Below, in pieces: positions 23,395 through 30,656 of a DNA stretch of 64,000 bases. The position numbers and the translations under genes are program-made. The DNA is taken from NCBI GenBank assembly GCA_964503315.1, contig CAZCZL010000008.1, positions 1 through 64,000 on the forward strand, read 5' to 3'. This stretch comes from FEB-12 sp964503315 (lineage in GTDB: Bacteria; Zixibacteria; MSB-5A5; GN15; FEB-12). The first letter of the stretch is position 1. Each line of letters opens with the position of its first letter. Below the pieces are notes generated by a model. The model saw only the letters and a program-made list of their open reading frames with translations, was not told the origin of the DNA and searched no databases.

Positions 23395-26294
23395 GCCGAT
23401 TTGCTCATCGTTTTGACAGCGGCCTTTTCGCCATTCGACGGCTTGATGATATCTTTAAGGAACTGACCGGTGTAAGAATCCTTCACCTTCGCCACCATCT
23501 CAGGGGTGCCGGCCGCGATTATCCGCCCGCCGCCATCCCCACCCTCGGGGCCAATATCAATTATCCAGTCAGCGGTTTTGATGACATCGAGATTATGTTC
23601 GATCACCAGCACCGTATTCCCGCGATTGACCAGTTCCTGCAGAACATCCAAGAGCATCCGGATATCTTCGAAGTGCAAACCAGTGGTTGGCTCATCGAGG
23701 ATATAGAGCGTTTTGCCGGTCGCCATCTTGGAGAGCTCCGCCGCCAGCTTGACACGCTGGGCCTCGCCGCCGGAGAGCGTCGTCGCCTGCTGACCGAGTT
23801 TGATATAGCCGAGACCGACATTCGCGAGCGTCAGTAATTTCTTTTTGATGCGCGGGATATGCTCAAAAAAAGCCACCGCTTCATCGACAGTCATATCAAG
23901 AATATCCGATATCGATTTCCCTTTGTAGACGACCTCGAGTGTTTCGCGATTATAGCGTTTCGCTTTGCAGACCTCGCACGGGACATACACATCGGGGAGG
24001 AAGTGCATTTCGATCTTGATAATGCCATCCCCTTCGCATGCCTCGCACCGTCCGCCGCGCACATTGAATGAAAATCGACCGGCCTGGTAGCCGCGGGCTT
24101 TCGCTTCGGGGAGAGTCGCGAACAGATCCCGAATGGGCGTGAAAACGCCGGTATACGTGGCCGGGTTCGAACGTGGCGTCCGGCCGATCGGAGATTGATC
24201 GATATCGATCACCTTGTCAATCAGCTCTATTCCCCCAATCTTCTTGTACGGAAGTGCGGGAGTCCGACTGTTATAAAAATGTCGTGCCAGGAGTCGGAAG
24301 AGCGTTTCGTTGACAAGTGTCGATTTGCCTGAGCCTGAGACACCCGTCACCGCGACGAAAACACCGAGCGGGATCTCGGCATCGACCTCTTTCAGATTAT
24401 TCCCGGTCGCGCCGGTCAACTTGAGAACATTGCCGTTAAACTCGCGCCGACGTTTCGGAGTAGGTATTTCCCGCGTACCGGAAAGATATTGCCCGGTGAT
24501 GGAGCGCTTGTTCCGCTTGATATCATCCGGTGTGCCGCTGGCGACAACTTCGCCGCCATGCACTCCCGCCCCGGGGCCGAGGTCGAGCACATAGTCGGCG
24601 GCTTCGATCGTGTCGCGGTCATGCTCGACGACCAGTACGGTGTTGCCGATATCGCGCAATTCGCACAGCGTGGAAAGCAGTTTCTGGTTGTCGCGCTGGT
24701 GCAGTCCGATAGATGGTTCATCCAGAATATAAAGCACGCCAACCAGTCGCGAGCCGATCTGAGTGGCGAGTCGAATACGCTGGGCCTCGCCGCCGGAGAG
24801 TGTCGCCGCCGCGCGACTGAGCGTCAGGTAATCCAGCCCGACATTACACAAGAAGCCAAGCCGTTCCTTGATCTCTTTCAGTATCTGCTTGGCGATCGTT
24901 TTTTGCCGCGGTGTCAGATTGATATCGGTGAAGAACTTGAAGGCCGACTTGATCGACATGTCGCAAACCGAGTCGATCGTCTCGCGGTCGATTATCACCG
25001 CCAATGCCTCAGGTTTGAGCCGCGCTCCCTTACAGGCAGGACAGCGCGAAACTGTCATATAATGCTCTATCCAGGAGCGGACATCCGAGGACTCCGTCTG
25101 GCGGTACCGTCGCTCGAGATGCGGGATCACGCCTTCGAACTTGGAGCGATAGGTTCCGGAACCAGAGCCTTTGCCAGAAACATGTTCGTATTCAAACTTT
25201 ATCTCTTCTTTGCCGGAACCGTACAAGATGACGGTGCGGACTTTTTCCGGGATCTGATTGAACGGCGTCGAGAACTTGAAATTGTAATGATTCGCCACTC
25301 CCTTGAGCATATAGCGATACCAGTTGGACATATCCGCTCCTCCCCATGGATGGATCGCACCGTTGGCGATCGAGAGGGATGGATCGGGCACCACCAGATC
25401 CTTGTCTATCTCCATCTTCTGCCCCAGGCCGTCGCATACTTTGCACGCGCCATACGGGGAGTTGAAGGAAAAGAGCCGCGGAGTCGGTTCTTCGTAACTG
25501 ATATTGCAGTTGAGACAGGCGAACTGCTCTGAGTAGAGCAGATCCTGATTTTTGATATTAACGAGGACTGTCCCTTTCCCCATTTTGAGCGCGGTCTCGA
25601 CCGAATCGGCAAGGCGACGCTTCGAACTCGCTTTGACCACCAGACGGTCAACGACTGCTTCGATCGAGTGCTTTTTGTTCTTTTCCAGCTCGATATCGTT
25701 TTCGGTTTCGACTACTTCACCGTTGATGCGGAGCCGGACAAACCCCTCGCGCTTCGCTTCATCGATGATATCCTTGTGCTCCCCCTTCTTGCCGCGGATG
25801 AGCGGCGCGAGGATCATCAGGCGGGAGCCTTCCTCGAAACTGAGGATCGAATCAACGATCTGTTCGACCGTTTGCTGCGTGATCGGCTGACCGCACTTGA
25901 CGCAGTGCGGGACTCCAATGCGGGCAAAAAGCAAACGGAGGTAGTCATATATCTCAGTGACTGTCCCGACAGTTGAGCGCGGGTTTTTGGCTGTCCCTTT
26001 CTGCTCGATTGAAATGGCGGGAGAGAGACCTTCGATGAAGTCGACATCCGGCTTCTCCATCAGCCCCAAAAACTGGCGGGCATAGGCCGAAAGCGACTCA
26101 ACATACCGTCGCTGACCCTCGGCATAGATGGTATCGAAGGCCAGCGATGATTTGCCCGAGCCGGACAGGCCGGTGATAACCGTCATCGTGTCGCGCGGAA
26201 TGCGGACATCGATATTCTTCAGGTTATGCTCGCGTGCCCCCTTAATATGAAGATACTCTTTGTTTTTCTGATACCGGTCGCCGTTGCCAGCCAT
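23391..26294 (-). CDS. uvrA: excinuclease ABC subunit A
   Basis: 967 residues, full length. DNA-damage recognition ATPase of nucleotide excision repair, working as a dimer with UvrB. Two ABC modules are complete: Walker A GLSGSGKSSLAF near residue 45 and GVSGSGKSTLV in the second half, signature LSGGEAQRIRLA and LSGGEAQRVKLA, Walker B ILDEPSIGLH and ILDEPTTGLH. Zinc-finger cysteines are present, including CEACEGDG and CEVCKAKR in the C-terminal half. The ATG has GGAGC about 9 nt upstream, with TATATT some 25 nt before that. A VOC gene overlaps its 3' end. uvrB and uvrC are not in the window. Confidence 0.98.
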   Translation of the reverse strand: MAGNGDRYQKNKEYLHIKGAREHNLKNIDVRIPRDTMTVITGLSGSGKSSLAFDTIYAEGQRRYVESLSAYARQFLGLMEKPDVDFIEGLSPAISIEQKGTAKNPRSTVGTVTEIYDYLRLLFARIGVPHCVKCGQPITQQTVEQIVDSILSFEEGSRLMILAPLIRGKKGEHKDIIDEAKREGFVRLRINGEVVETENDIELEKNKKHSIEAVVDRLVVKASSKRRLADSVETALKMGKGTVLVNIKNQDLLYSEQFACLNCNISYEEPTPRLFSFNSPYGACKVCDGLGQKMEIDKDLVVPDPSLSIANGAIHPWGGADMSNWYRYMLKGVANHYNFKFSTPFNQIPEKVRTVILYGSGKEEIKFEYEHVSGKGSGSGTYRSKFEGVIPHLERRYRQTESSDVRSWIEHYMTVSRCPACKGARLKPEALAVIIDRETIDSVCDMSIKSAFKFFTDINLTPRQKTIAKQILKEIKERLGFLCNVGLDYLTLSRAAATLSGGEAQRIRLATQIGSRLVGVLYILDEPSIGLHQRDNQKLLSTLCELRDIGNTVLVVEHDRDTIEAADYVLDLGPGAGVHGGEVVASGTPDDIKRNKRSITGQYLSGTREIPTPKRRREFNGNVLKLTGATGNNLKEVDAEIPLGVFVAVTGVSGSGKSTLVNETLFRLLARHFYNSRTPALPYKKIGGIELIDKVIDIDQSPIGRTPRSNPATYTGVFTPIRDLFATLPEAKARGYQAGRFSFNVRGGRCEACEGDGIIKIEMHFLPDVYVPCEVCKAKRYNRETLEVVYKGKSISDILDMTVDEAVAFFEHIPRIKKKLLTLANVGLGYIKLGQQATTLSGGEAQRVKLAAELSKMATGKTLYILDEPTTGLHFEDIRMLLDVLQELVNRGNTVLVIEHNLDVIKTADWIIDIGPEGGDGGGRIIAAGTPEMVAKVKDSYTGQFLKDIIKPSNGEKAAVKTMSKSA

Positions 26295-26504
26295 GCTTTT
26301 TGCTCCAGGAAAAGGTCAACCTGTAATATACCACCGGTCGGCTCGCTCACCAAGACCGATTCCGGTTTCCCGTGTCACATTTGTCCCCTGTGTAACATCA
26401 GAATTGCCAATCGGTTCTGTCGTTTGTGCGCCCCTGCCACCTAGCCATCCGCCTTGCGTTTTTCCGGATTTGATGTACTTTGCTCCGGAGAAAGAAGGAC
26501 TATT

Positions 26505-26933
26505 ATGGCTACCATACATGCATCATTGAACTGGGGAGGTGGCCTCAAGTTCACCGGAACGAGCGCGTTCGGGCATTCTATTACCACCGATATCGCCAAA
26601 GAGAAGGGGGGAGATGAATCCGGTTATCGCCCAACGGAGTTAGTGTTATTCGCTGTCGCCGGATGTACCGGCGTGGATGTCGTCCGGATCCTCCAGAAAC
26701 AACGCCAGGAACTGACCGGGCTGGAAATATCGGTTGAAGCACGCGATACCGAGGAACTCCCGAAATATTTTGAAACAGTGAATATCACTTACCGGTTCAA
26801 GGGGAAGAATCTGGATTTGCATAAACTGGAGCAGGCGGTCGAGCTTTCCGAAAGCAAGTACTGCACAGTCAGCGAATCCCTGAGACAAAATGTGAAGGTT
26901 TCAACGCAGATCGAGATTCTGCCTGAAGGATAA
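26505..26933 (+). CDS. OsmC family protein
   Basis: 142 residues matching OsmC/Ohr-type thiol peroxidases (RPTELVLFAVAGCTGVDVVRIL around the first cysteine; SESKYCTVSESL around the second). The two redox cysteines are present, so organic hydroperoxide reduction is plausible. The ATG at 26505 has AAGAAGGA upstream. It leads an operon with a DUF302 gene (6 nt gap), then a repeat, the probable selenoprotein and an FmdB-type zinc ribbon, a set with a possible redox theme. Confidence 0.88.
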   Translation: MATIHASLNWGGGLKFTGTSAFGHSITTDIAKEKGGDESGYRPTELVLFAVAGCTGVDVVRILQKQRQELTGLEISVEARDTEELPKYFETVNITYRFKGKNLDLHKLEQAVELSESKYCTVSESLRQNVKVSTQIEILPEG

Positions 26934-26939
26934 GGATAG

Positions 26940-27332
26940 ATGACGATGGAATTTGCATTGACCAAAACGACCGCGAAACCGATGGCTGATGTTGTCGCGG
27001 CGCTTGAGAAGATCGTCCCGGAACATCAATTCCGTGTGCTGCATATTCACGATGTTCAGGCGACTTTGGCCGAAAAGGGATTGCAGCGCGACCCGCTGAA
27101 GATAATCGAGATCTGCAATTCCGGCTTTGCGCACAAGGCGCTGCAGATAAATATGGATGTCGCTCTGTTTATGCCCTGCCGCTATTCGGTCTATGTGGAC
27201 GGCGGAAAAACAGTGGTCAGTCTCGCCAAACCGACCATGATCAGCATGATGTTGCCGCAGGCGGAGTTTAAGGCGTTGGCCGAGGATGTGGAGAATCGAC
27301 TGATCGCTATTATGAACGAGGCGCTTAAGTAG
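26940..27332 (+). CDS. DUF302 domain protein
   Basis: 130 residues. The DUF302 pattern is clear: N-terminal beta strand, HQFRVLHIHDVQATLAEKG, LKIIEICNSGFAHKAL and a central CRYSVYVDGGKTVVSL strand pair. The family fold is known but the role is not; members often sit near redox or sulfur genes. Cys59 in the EICN motif is the usual conserved residue. GGATAAGGA lies just before the start and the gap to osmC is 6 nt. Confidence 0.85.
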   Translation: MTMEFALTKTTAKPMADVVAALEKIVPEHQFRVLHIHDVQATLAEKGLQRDPLKIIEICNSGFAHKALQINMDVALFMPCRYSVYVDGGKTVVSLAKPTMISMMLPQAEFKALAEDVENRLIAIMNEALK

Positions 27333-27341
27333 AACACAATT

Positions 27342-27393
27342 GTAGGTCGAAACCCTTGCCTGCGAAGCAGGTGCGCGAAGTGCAGGTTTCGAC
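27342..27393 (+). repeat. dispersed repeat family A, copy 2
   Basis: A 52-bp copy of the element at 14692, with GTAGGTCGAAACCC at one end and GGTTTCGAC at the other. It is inserted between the DUF302 gene and the probable selenoprotein gene. Confidence 0.7.
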
Positions 27394-27419
27394 AATTTAA
27401 TACCGATACTATTAGTAAT

Positions 27420-27635
27420 ATGTGGAAACGACGATTGACCCGCGGGCTGCTTTTTGCGGCGGTAGGTGGCGGACTGGGACTTGCTGTCTCATACGTTTAC
27501 GCCGCGTTCGGCTCTACCTGACAGATCATGTGCAGTCCATGGATCACGTCGACCATGGGGATCGTGACCGGTGCGGTCATGTCGTTTGAGGAAAAGCGCG
27601 AGAAGAATCGGGAGCAAACCAATGCCGATATTTGA
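27420..27635 (+). CDS. probable selenocysteine membrane protein (in-frame TGA at codon 34)
   Basis: Read to the first stop this is a 33-residue peptide. Read through the TGA at 27519 it is a 71-residue protein with a hydrophobic glycine-rich helix (about 9-30), then GST-U-QIMCSPWITSTMG, then a second hydrophobic stretch and a charged tail. The middle resembles small DUF6132-type membrane proteins, which have GTC.ITSNP with a cysteine where the TGA falls; a nearby Cys38 would make a Sec-x3-Cys pair. The reading frame continues to a stop at 27633 that overlaps the start of the next gene by 14 nt, as coupled genes do. A hairpin suited to a bacterial SECIS lies 15 nt after the TGA. TGA is a normal stop elsewhere in the window. 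A pseudogene with a stop codon is the main alternative. Confidence 0.6.
27537..27558 (+). promoter_or_regulatory. SECIS-like hairpin after the in-frame TGA
   Basis: CCATGG pairs with CCATGG, followed by a bulged A and two further pairs (TC/GA), closing a five-base ACGTC apical loop. Start 15 nt downstream of the TGA, a bulge and a G in the loop match what SelB needs in bacterial SECIS elements. Not tested by folding. Confidence 0.45.
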
Positions 27636-27837
27636 ATACACATGTGCCGACTGCGGCGCCAAGTTTGATGAGTTAGTCGGTTCACCCGACGAGCAGGTCC
27701 CCTGCCCGAAATGCAAATCCGAGAAGACGGAAAAGCAGTTGTCGGTCTTTGCGGCCTCGGTCCCATCGGGTGGCGGTGCTTTGCCCAGTATGCCTTCGTG
27801 CGCTCGCCCGAGGTGCGGGTCGGGCGGCTTTAGCTGA
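27622..27837 (+). CDS. FmdB-type zinc ribbon protein
   Basis: 71 residues. MPIFEYTCADCGAKFD followed by QVPCPKCKSEKTEKQLS is the standard FmdB/regulatory zinc ribbon with ligands Cys8, Cys11, Cys28 and Cys31. The tail is Ser/Gly/Pro-rich with two further cysteines. Role not known; such proteins are small and widespread. Its ATG lies inside the last codons of the TGA-containing gene, with GGGAGC about 7 nt upstream. The coupling supports translation of that gene through the TGA. A terminator follows at 27852. Confidence 0.85.
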   Translation: MPIFEYTCADCGAKFDELVGSPDEQVPCPKCKSEKTEKQLSVFAASVPSGGGALPSMPSCARPRCGSGGFS

Positions 27838-27851
27838 GCGAGTTAGTTTTT

Positions 27852-27880
27852 CGAGTGCGGTCGCACTCGTTGTCTTTCTT
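27852..27880 (+). terminator. terminator of the osmC-to-zinc-ribbon operon
   Basis: CGAGTGC/GCACTCG, 7 bp, with a 4-nt loop, then TTGTCTTTCTT. Confidence 0.7.
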
Positions 27881-27953
27881 GTAGGTCGGGTTGAAGGCGG
27901 TTTCAAAAAACCGAGATTTCATCTCAACACTGACCAAAGCCTGAAACCCGACA
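27881..27953 (+). repeat. 73-bp dispersed repeat family B, copy 1
   Basis: GTAGGTCGGGTTGAAGGCGG at one end, CCTGAAACCCGACA at the other; imperfect inverted ends. It starts directly after the terminator T-run. Confidence 0.75.
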
Positions 27954-27970
27954 CTTTCCTAATATTCTTC

Positions 27971-28366
27971 TCAGCTTCGGATCCGCTTGCTTGCAAGTTG
28001 CCATGCGAAGTACGCGCCATAGGAGACATCAAACGCCATACAAAAATCCGGCCAGAATTCCGGTACCCCTGGGTTGGCGATAAGCATCCCGTGGAAAATG
28101 TCGAAAATGCCGTGTCCCGCTAGTGCCACCATCACTATCCAGAGCGACTTCTTGTATCCAACAATTGCGGCGGTGATGAAGACCACGCCAACCAGTATTT
28201 CTGTCAACAGTGTACTCGAGTCAGCGCCTATTACCGCGAATAGGACATACAGGGAAGCGACAACGAATGTCACAACCGCGTAATAGGATCGATCACGATC
28301 CCATCCGACGCTGGTCGCCAGAACTGCAATTGCCGCCGCCAATAATGCTCCTACGAGTAGAGCCAT
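27971..28366 (-). CDS. membrane protein, unknown function
   Basis: 131 residues with four predicted helices (about 3-20, 27-47, 54-88 and 108-126). The conserved-looking HGIFDIFHGMLIANPGVPEFWPDFCMAFDV resembles small uncharacterised families with polar residues (His, Asp, Cys) in a membrane setting. I do not recognise a function. GGGAGTG before the ATG supports the start. It is flanked on both sides by family B repeats. Confidence 0.65.
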   Translation of the reverse strand: MALLVGALLAAAIAVLATSVGWDRDRSYYAVVTFVVASLYVLFAVIGADSSTLLTEILVGVVFITAAIVGYKKSLWIVMVALAGHGIFDIFHGMLIANPGVPEFWPDFCMAFDVSYGAYFAWQLASKRIRS

Positions 28367-28616
28367 GATGCACTCCCTTTACCGCAATGAGATTGTGTGT
28401 TCCGACCAATGAAGATACTGACAGCGGTATGGTCGAAGGTGATCGTCGATCTGTCGTGAAGTCTTACTCCCAATATGCGGGGTTGCCCGACTCGACATTG
28501 CTCGCCGGAATATATCCCGTGGTTGACCTCGGTCAAGGAGTAAGTCGGCCCAAGAAGTCGTTATTCGTTACGAGCTTTAAGGGGTTGGGTGGCTCGCATC
28601 AACTGAGCCCGATCCT

Positions 28617-28689
28617 GTAGGTCGGGTTAAAGGCGGTTTCACAAAACCGAACTAACGCATCAACACCGACCGAAGCCTGAAACCCGACA
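28617..28689 (+). repeat. 73-bp dispersed repeat family B, copy 2
   Basis: Same length and ends as the copy at 27881: GTAGGTCGGGTTAAAGGCGG ... AGCCTGAAACCCGACA. The middle differs. Confidence 0.75.
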
Positions 28690-28839
28690 TTCTTCTCAAG
28701 TACCAAACGTTGTTCCGGCGGGTCTTGCCATCGCCAACATATAGCACCGGGCTTCGACTACGCTCAGCCCGATGAATTTCTGGCCGTTACCTTGTGAATG
28801 CGCGATGGTGTGACCCGCCGGCGATTGATTCGCACACCT

Positions 28840-28905
28840 GTCGGGTTTCGCTGGGTGTATCCCTGAGTCGAAGCTTCCTCTTGTGAATCCGCTCAACCCG
28901 ACCTA
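28840..28905 (-). repeat. dispersed repeat family B, inverted shorter copy
   Basis: On the minus strand it starts GTAGGTCGGGTTGAGCGG and ends GAAACCCGACA, 66 bp. The middle is divergent. Confidence 0.6.
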
Positions 28906-29016
28906 CAAATGCACAAAACCACTCCCCTTCCTTTTTCCTCGAATATCCCGGCTTTCCGGTAGTATATTCTCCTGTATCCGCCCGCGTCAGGGCGGGACGC
29001 TCGAAAGGAGTATCCA

Positions 29017-29313
29017 ATGATGTTACCAGCTCACAATGCCGCGGTTGGTGCCGCGGCCGCCGCCGCCGCTATTCAGGCGGCCAAAGCGGTCGGCACGATC
29101 GTCAAGATCGATCCATCGGAGTTCGCCAAGATTCTCGGCAAGCTGGAGAATGGCCTGGTGGTGCATGGGATCGGCGGGTTCTGGAAAAAGAAACATCAGT
29201 ACCTGACCAACTATAAGGGGATGTTCTTCTTCACCGAGACAGTCGACGCGCTGTCGTTGTCGTACAAGGTTGAGGTGATCGAGGCGAAGAACATCTGGGT
29301 GCCGAGTATGTAA
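29017..29313 (+). CDS. small conserved-looking protein, unknown function
   Basis: 98 residues. The first 25 residues are almost all Ala with a few Val (AAVGAAAAAAAIQAAKAVG), followed by a beta-rich, basic C-terminal half (WKKKHQYLTNYKGMFFFTETVDAL). No family recognised. A strong AAAGGAG precedes the ATG by about 8 nt. It is followed after 13 nt by a small membrane protein gene with a TTG start, probably in one operon. Confidence 0.65.
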   Translation: MMLPAHNAAVGAAAAAAAIQAAKAVGTIVKIDPSEFAKILGKLENGLVVHGIGGFWKKKHQYLTNYKGMFFFTETVDALSLSYKVEVIEAKNIWVPSM

Positions 29314-29326
29314 GGGGAGCTGACTC

Positions 29327-29497
29327 TTGGTTACTCTTGTTGGATTAGCTGGCGCATTTGGATGTATCGTGGCGTACTTCGCTGGTTCTGCATGGGCGAA
29401 GAAGCGCAATCTCGAAGTACCGGCTTCATGGGGATATGGCGCTGCTTGTGGAGTGGGAGCCTTAACGTGTCTGATTCTGATGTGGTTGATGGAGTAG
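29327..29497 (+). CDS. 56-residue membrane protein with TTG start
   Basis: A TTG with GGGGAG about 7 nt upstream opens a frame with two hydrophobic helices (about 2-22 and 37-55) joined by AKKRNLEVPASWGYG. Small residues and a cysteine pair occur in the helices. It lies 13 nt after the preceding gene and ends just before a family B repeat. Function unknown. Confidence 0.5.
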   Translation: MVTLVGLAGAFGCIVAYFAGSAWAKKRNLEVPASWGYGAACGVGALTCLILMWLME

Positions 29498-29501
29498 TCC
29501 C

Positions 29502-29574
29502 GTAGGTTGGATTGAAGGCGGCTTTACAAAGCGACACCAACATCTCAATACTGAACGGATTCTGAAGCCCGACA
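29502..29574 (+). repeat. 73-bp dispersed repeat family B, copy 3
   Basis: GTAGGTTGGATTGAAGGCGG ... TCTGAAGCCCGACA. Again 73 bp, but more divergent than copies 1 and 2. Confidence 0.7.
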
Positions 29575-29593
29575 TTTCCAATTGGGGTGAGAA

Positions 29594-30286
29594 ATGAAAG
29601 CAATACGTTGGAAAGTCTTTCTTGAAGCCTGGGGGCCATGTCTGGCCATCTACATTGCGCTTCTCGCGATGACGTATGCCTGTGCCGCGCTGTTCTCAGT
29701 TTCGTTCAGAAAGGCAACGCTTATCCCCGGGGTTACCGGCGTTGTTCTCATACCGGCAGTCCTGCAAGGTTATTTCATCGGATTTCGCAACAATCATTAC
29801 TGGCACGAACCGATCTTCTCCCTGACAACAACATCATTTCCTTTGACAATTCGCCTGGGTCTGCTTACGGCCGTTCTGATCTTTCCTTGCTACACTATCT
29901 TTACGGGAGCATGGTCACTGACCATCGAACACCGCATTCTTCAGGGCCTGATCCTAACAATCATAGGGGGACTATTGATGATCGGATGGTTATGGATAGC
30001 CAAGCGGAAAGTCTGGGAGCCCCTGATGGCGCAGACACCGCCCAATGGCGTCAGCGTGGCAGTATCTAACCGACACATATTCCGCGAGTCACTACGATTA
30101 CTGATAATAAGTGCCATCGGCTCCGCGTGTCTGCTGGTCGGTGTAATGCTGACATACGTCGGCACGTGGGGAATGGCAATCGTCGCGTTTGCGATTGCTA
30201 TTGTTATTGCCGTCGTAACCAATCAAATGGGGCGGCGTTTGCCGGAGATACCTCCAATGAAGCACTTCTGGAGGAAAACGGAGTAG
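29594..30286 (+). CDS. multi-span membrane protein, unknown function
   Basis: 230 residues with about six predicted helices in two groups of three (10-75, 85-130, 165-210). Few charged residues occur in the spans. No transporter or enzyme motif recognised. GGGGTGAG lies before the ATG, about 20 nt after a family B repeat. A truncated repeat follows the stop immediately. Confidence 0.65.
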   Translation: MKAIRWKVFLEAWGPCLAIYIALLAMTYACAALFSVSFRKATLIPGVTGVVLIPAVLQGYFIGFRNNHYWHEPIFSLTTTSFPLTIRLGLLTAVLIFPCYTIFTGAWSLTIEHRILQGLILTIIGGLLMIGWLWIAKRKVWEPLMAQTPPNGVSVAVSNRHIFRESLRLLIISAIGSACLLVGVMLTYVGTWGMAIVAFAIAIVIAVVTNQMGRRLPEIPPMKHFWRKTE

Positions 30287-30289
30287 TCC

Positions 30290-30323
30290 AGTAGGTCGGT
30301 TTCAAGGCGACTTCACAGGTCAA
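30290..30323 (+). repeat. truncated family B repeat
   Basis: Starts GTAGGTCGGTTTCAAGGCG, then loses similarity; about 34 bp of the left end remain. Confidence 0.5.
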
Positions 30324-30426
30324 CACGTACATCATGTACGCGCGTTTCCACCAACCAGTCCCCTTCCCGTTGTCAAGCGCAATCGACAGCTCGAAAAATT
30401 CTATCTCACCATCTGCGCTTTGCCCG

Positions 30427-30456
30427 TTGACAGCGCCGAACCGGTTGCCGTATTTT
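30427..30456 (+). promoter_or_regulatory. leaderless promoter of the CPXCG gene
   Basis: TTGACA (30427-30432), 18 bp, TATTTT (30451-30456), then 6 nt to the ATG, so the transcript begins at or next to the start codon. Confidence 0.65.
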
Positions 30457-30462
30457 TCCGCC

Positions 30463-30651
30463 ATGGAACAGTTCTTTCTTTGCGCCTGCTGTGGCGAGGA
30501 AAACGACATCACGATCGACCAGCTCGAGGGTGATAACCAGGAGTTCGTGCAAGACTGCTCAGTCTGCTGCCGACCCAACGTCATTATCGCGAAGTTCAAT
30601 TACCACTCTAACGAGTTCGACCTCGAGGTATATCAGGAAGATGTAGGATAA
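30463..30651 (+). CDS. CPXCG-type cysteine-rich small protein
   Basis: 62 residues. Cysteines at 7, 9, 10, 32, 35 and 36 (LCACCGEEND; DCSVCCRPN) form the zinc-ribbon-like pattern of the small CPXCG family. The C-terminal half is acidic and beta-rich. Function unknown. The start was set by the promoter, since there is no Shine-Dalgarno. The glycosyltransferase gene begins 5 nt after its stop. Confidence 0.78.
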   Translation: MEQFFLCACCGEENDITIDQLEGDNQEFVQDCSVCCRPNVIIAKFNYHSNEFDLEVYQEDVG

Positions 30652-30656
30652 GCGGT

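Larger units (their letters stand above)
28367..29016. other. 650-bp gene-poor stretch with repeats
   Basis: Contains family B copies at 28617-28689 (plus) and 28840-28905 (minus), plus a 17-bp sequence at 28718-28734 repeated inverted at 56074. Short ORFs here lack ribosome sites and coding character. A TATATT near 28962 and an inverted CCGCCC/GGGCGG sequence near 28980 precede the gene at 29017. Confidence 0.6.

Noticed and set aside
24489..25532. 347-codon plus-strand ORF
   Set aside because: Antisense to uvrA, which is complete and highly conserved.
27519..27521. TGA as a sense codon throughout the genome
   Set aside because: Many genes here, such as recF and nadC, end at TGA with normal lengths, so general recoding is not supported.
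27749..28123. 124-codon plus-strand ORF
   Set aside because: Runs across the zinc ribbon gene, a terminator, a repeat and the antisense of another gene.
28387..28620. 77-codon plus-strand ORF in the repeat-rich gap
   Set aside because: No ribosome site, mixed composition, ends inside a repeat.
27881..30323. CRISPR array
   Set aside because: The repeats are 73 bp, far apart, in both orientations, with genes between and no regular spacers or cas genes.
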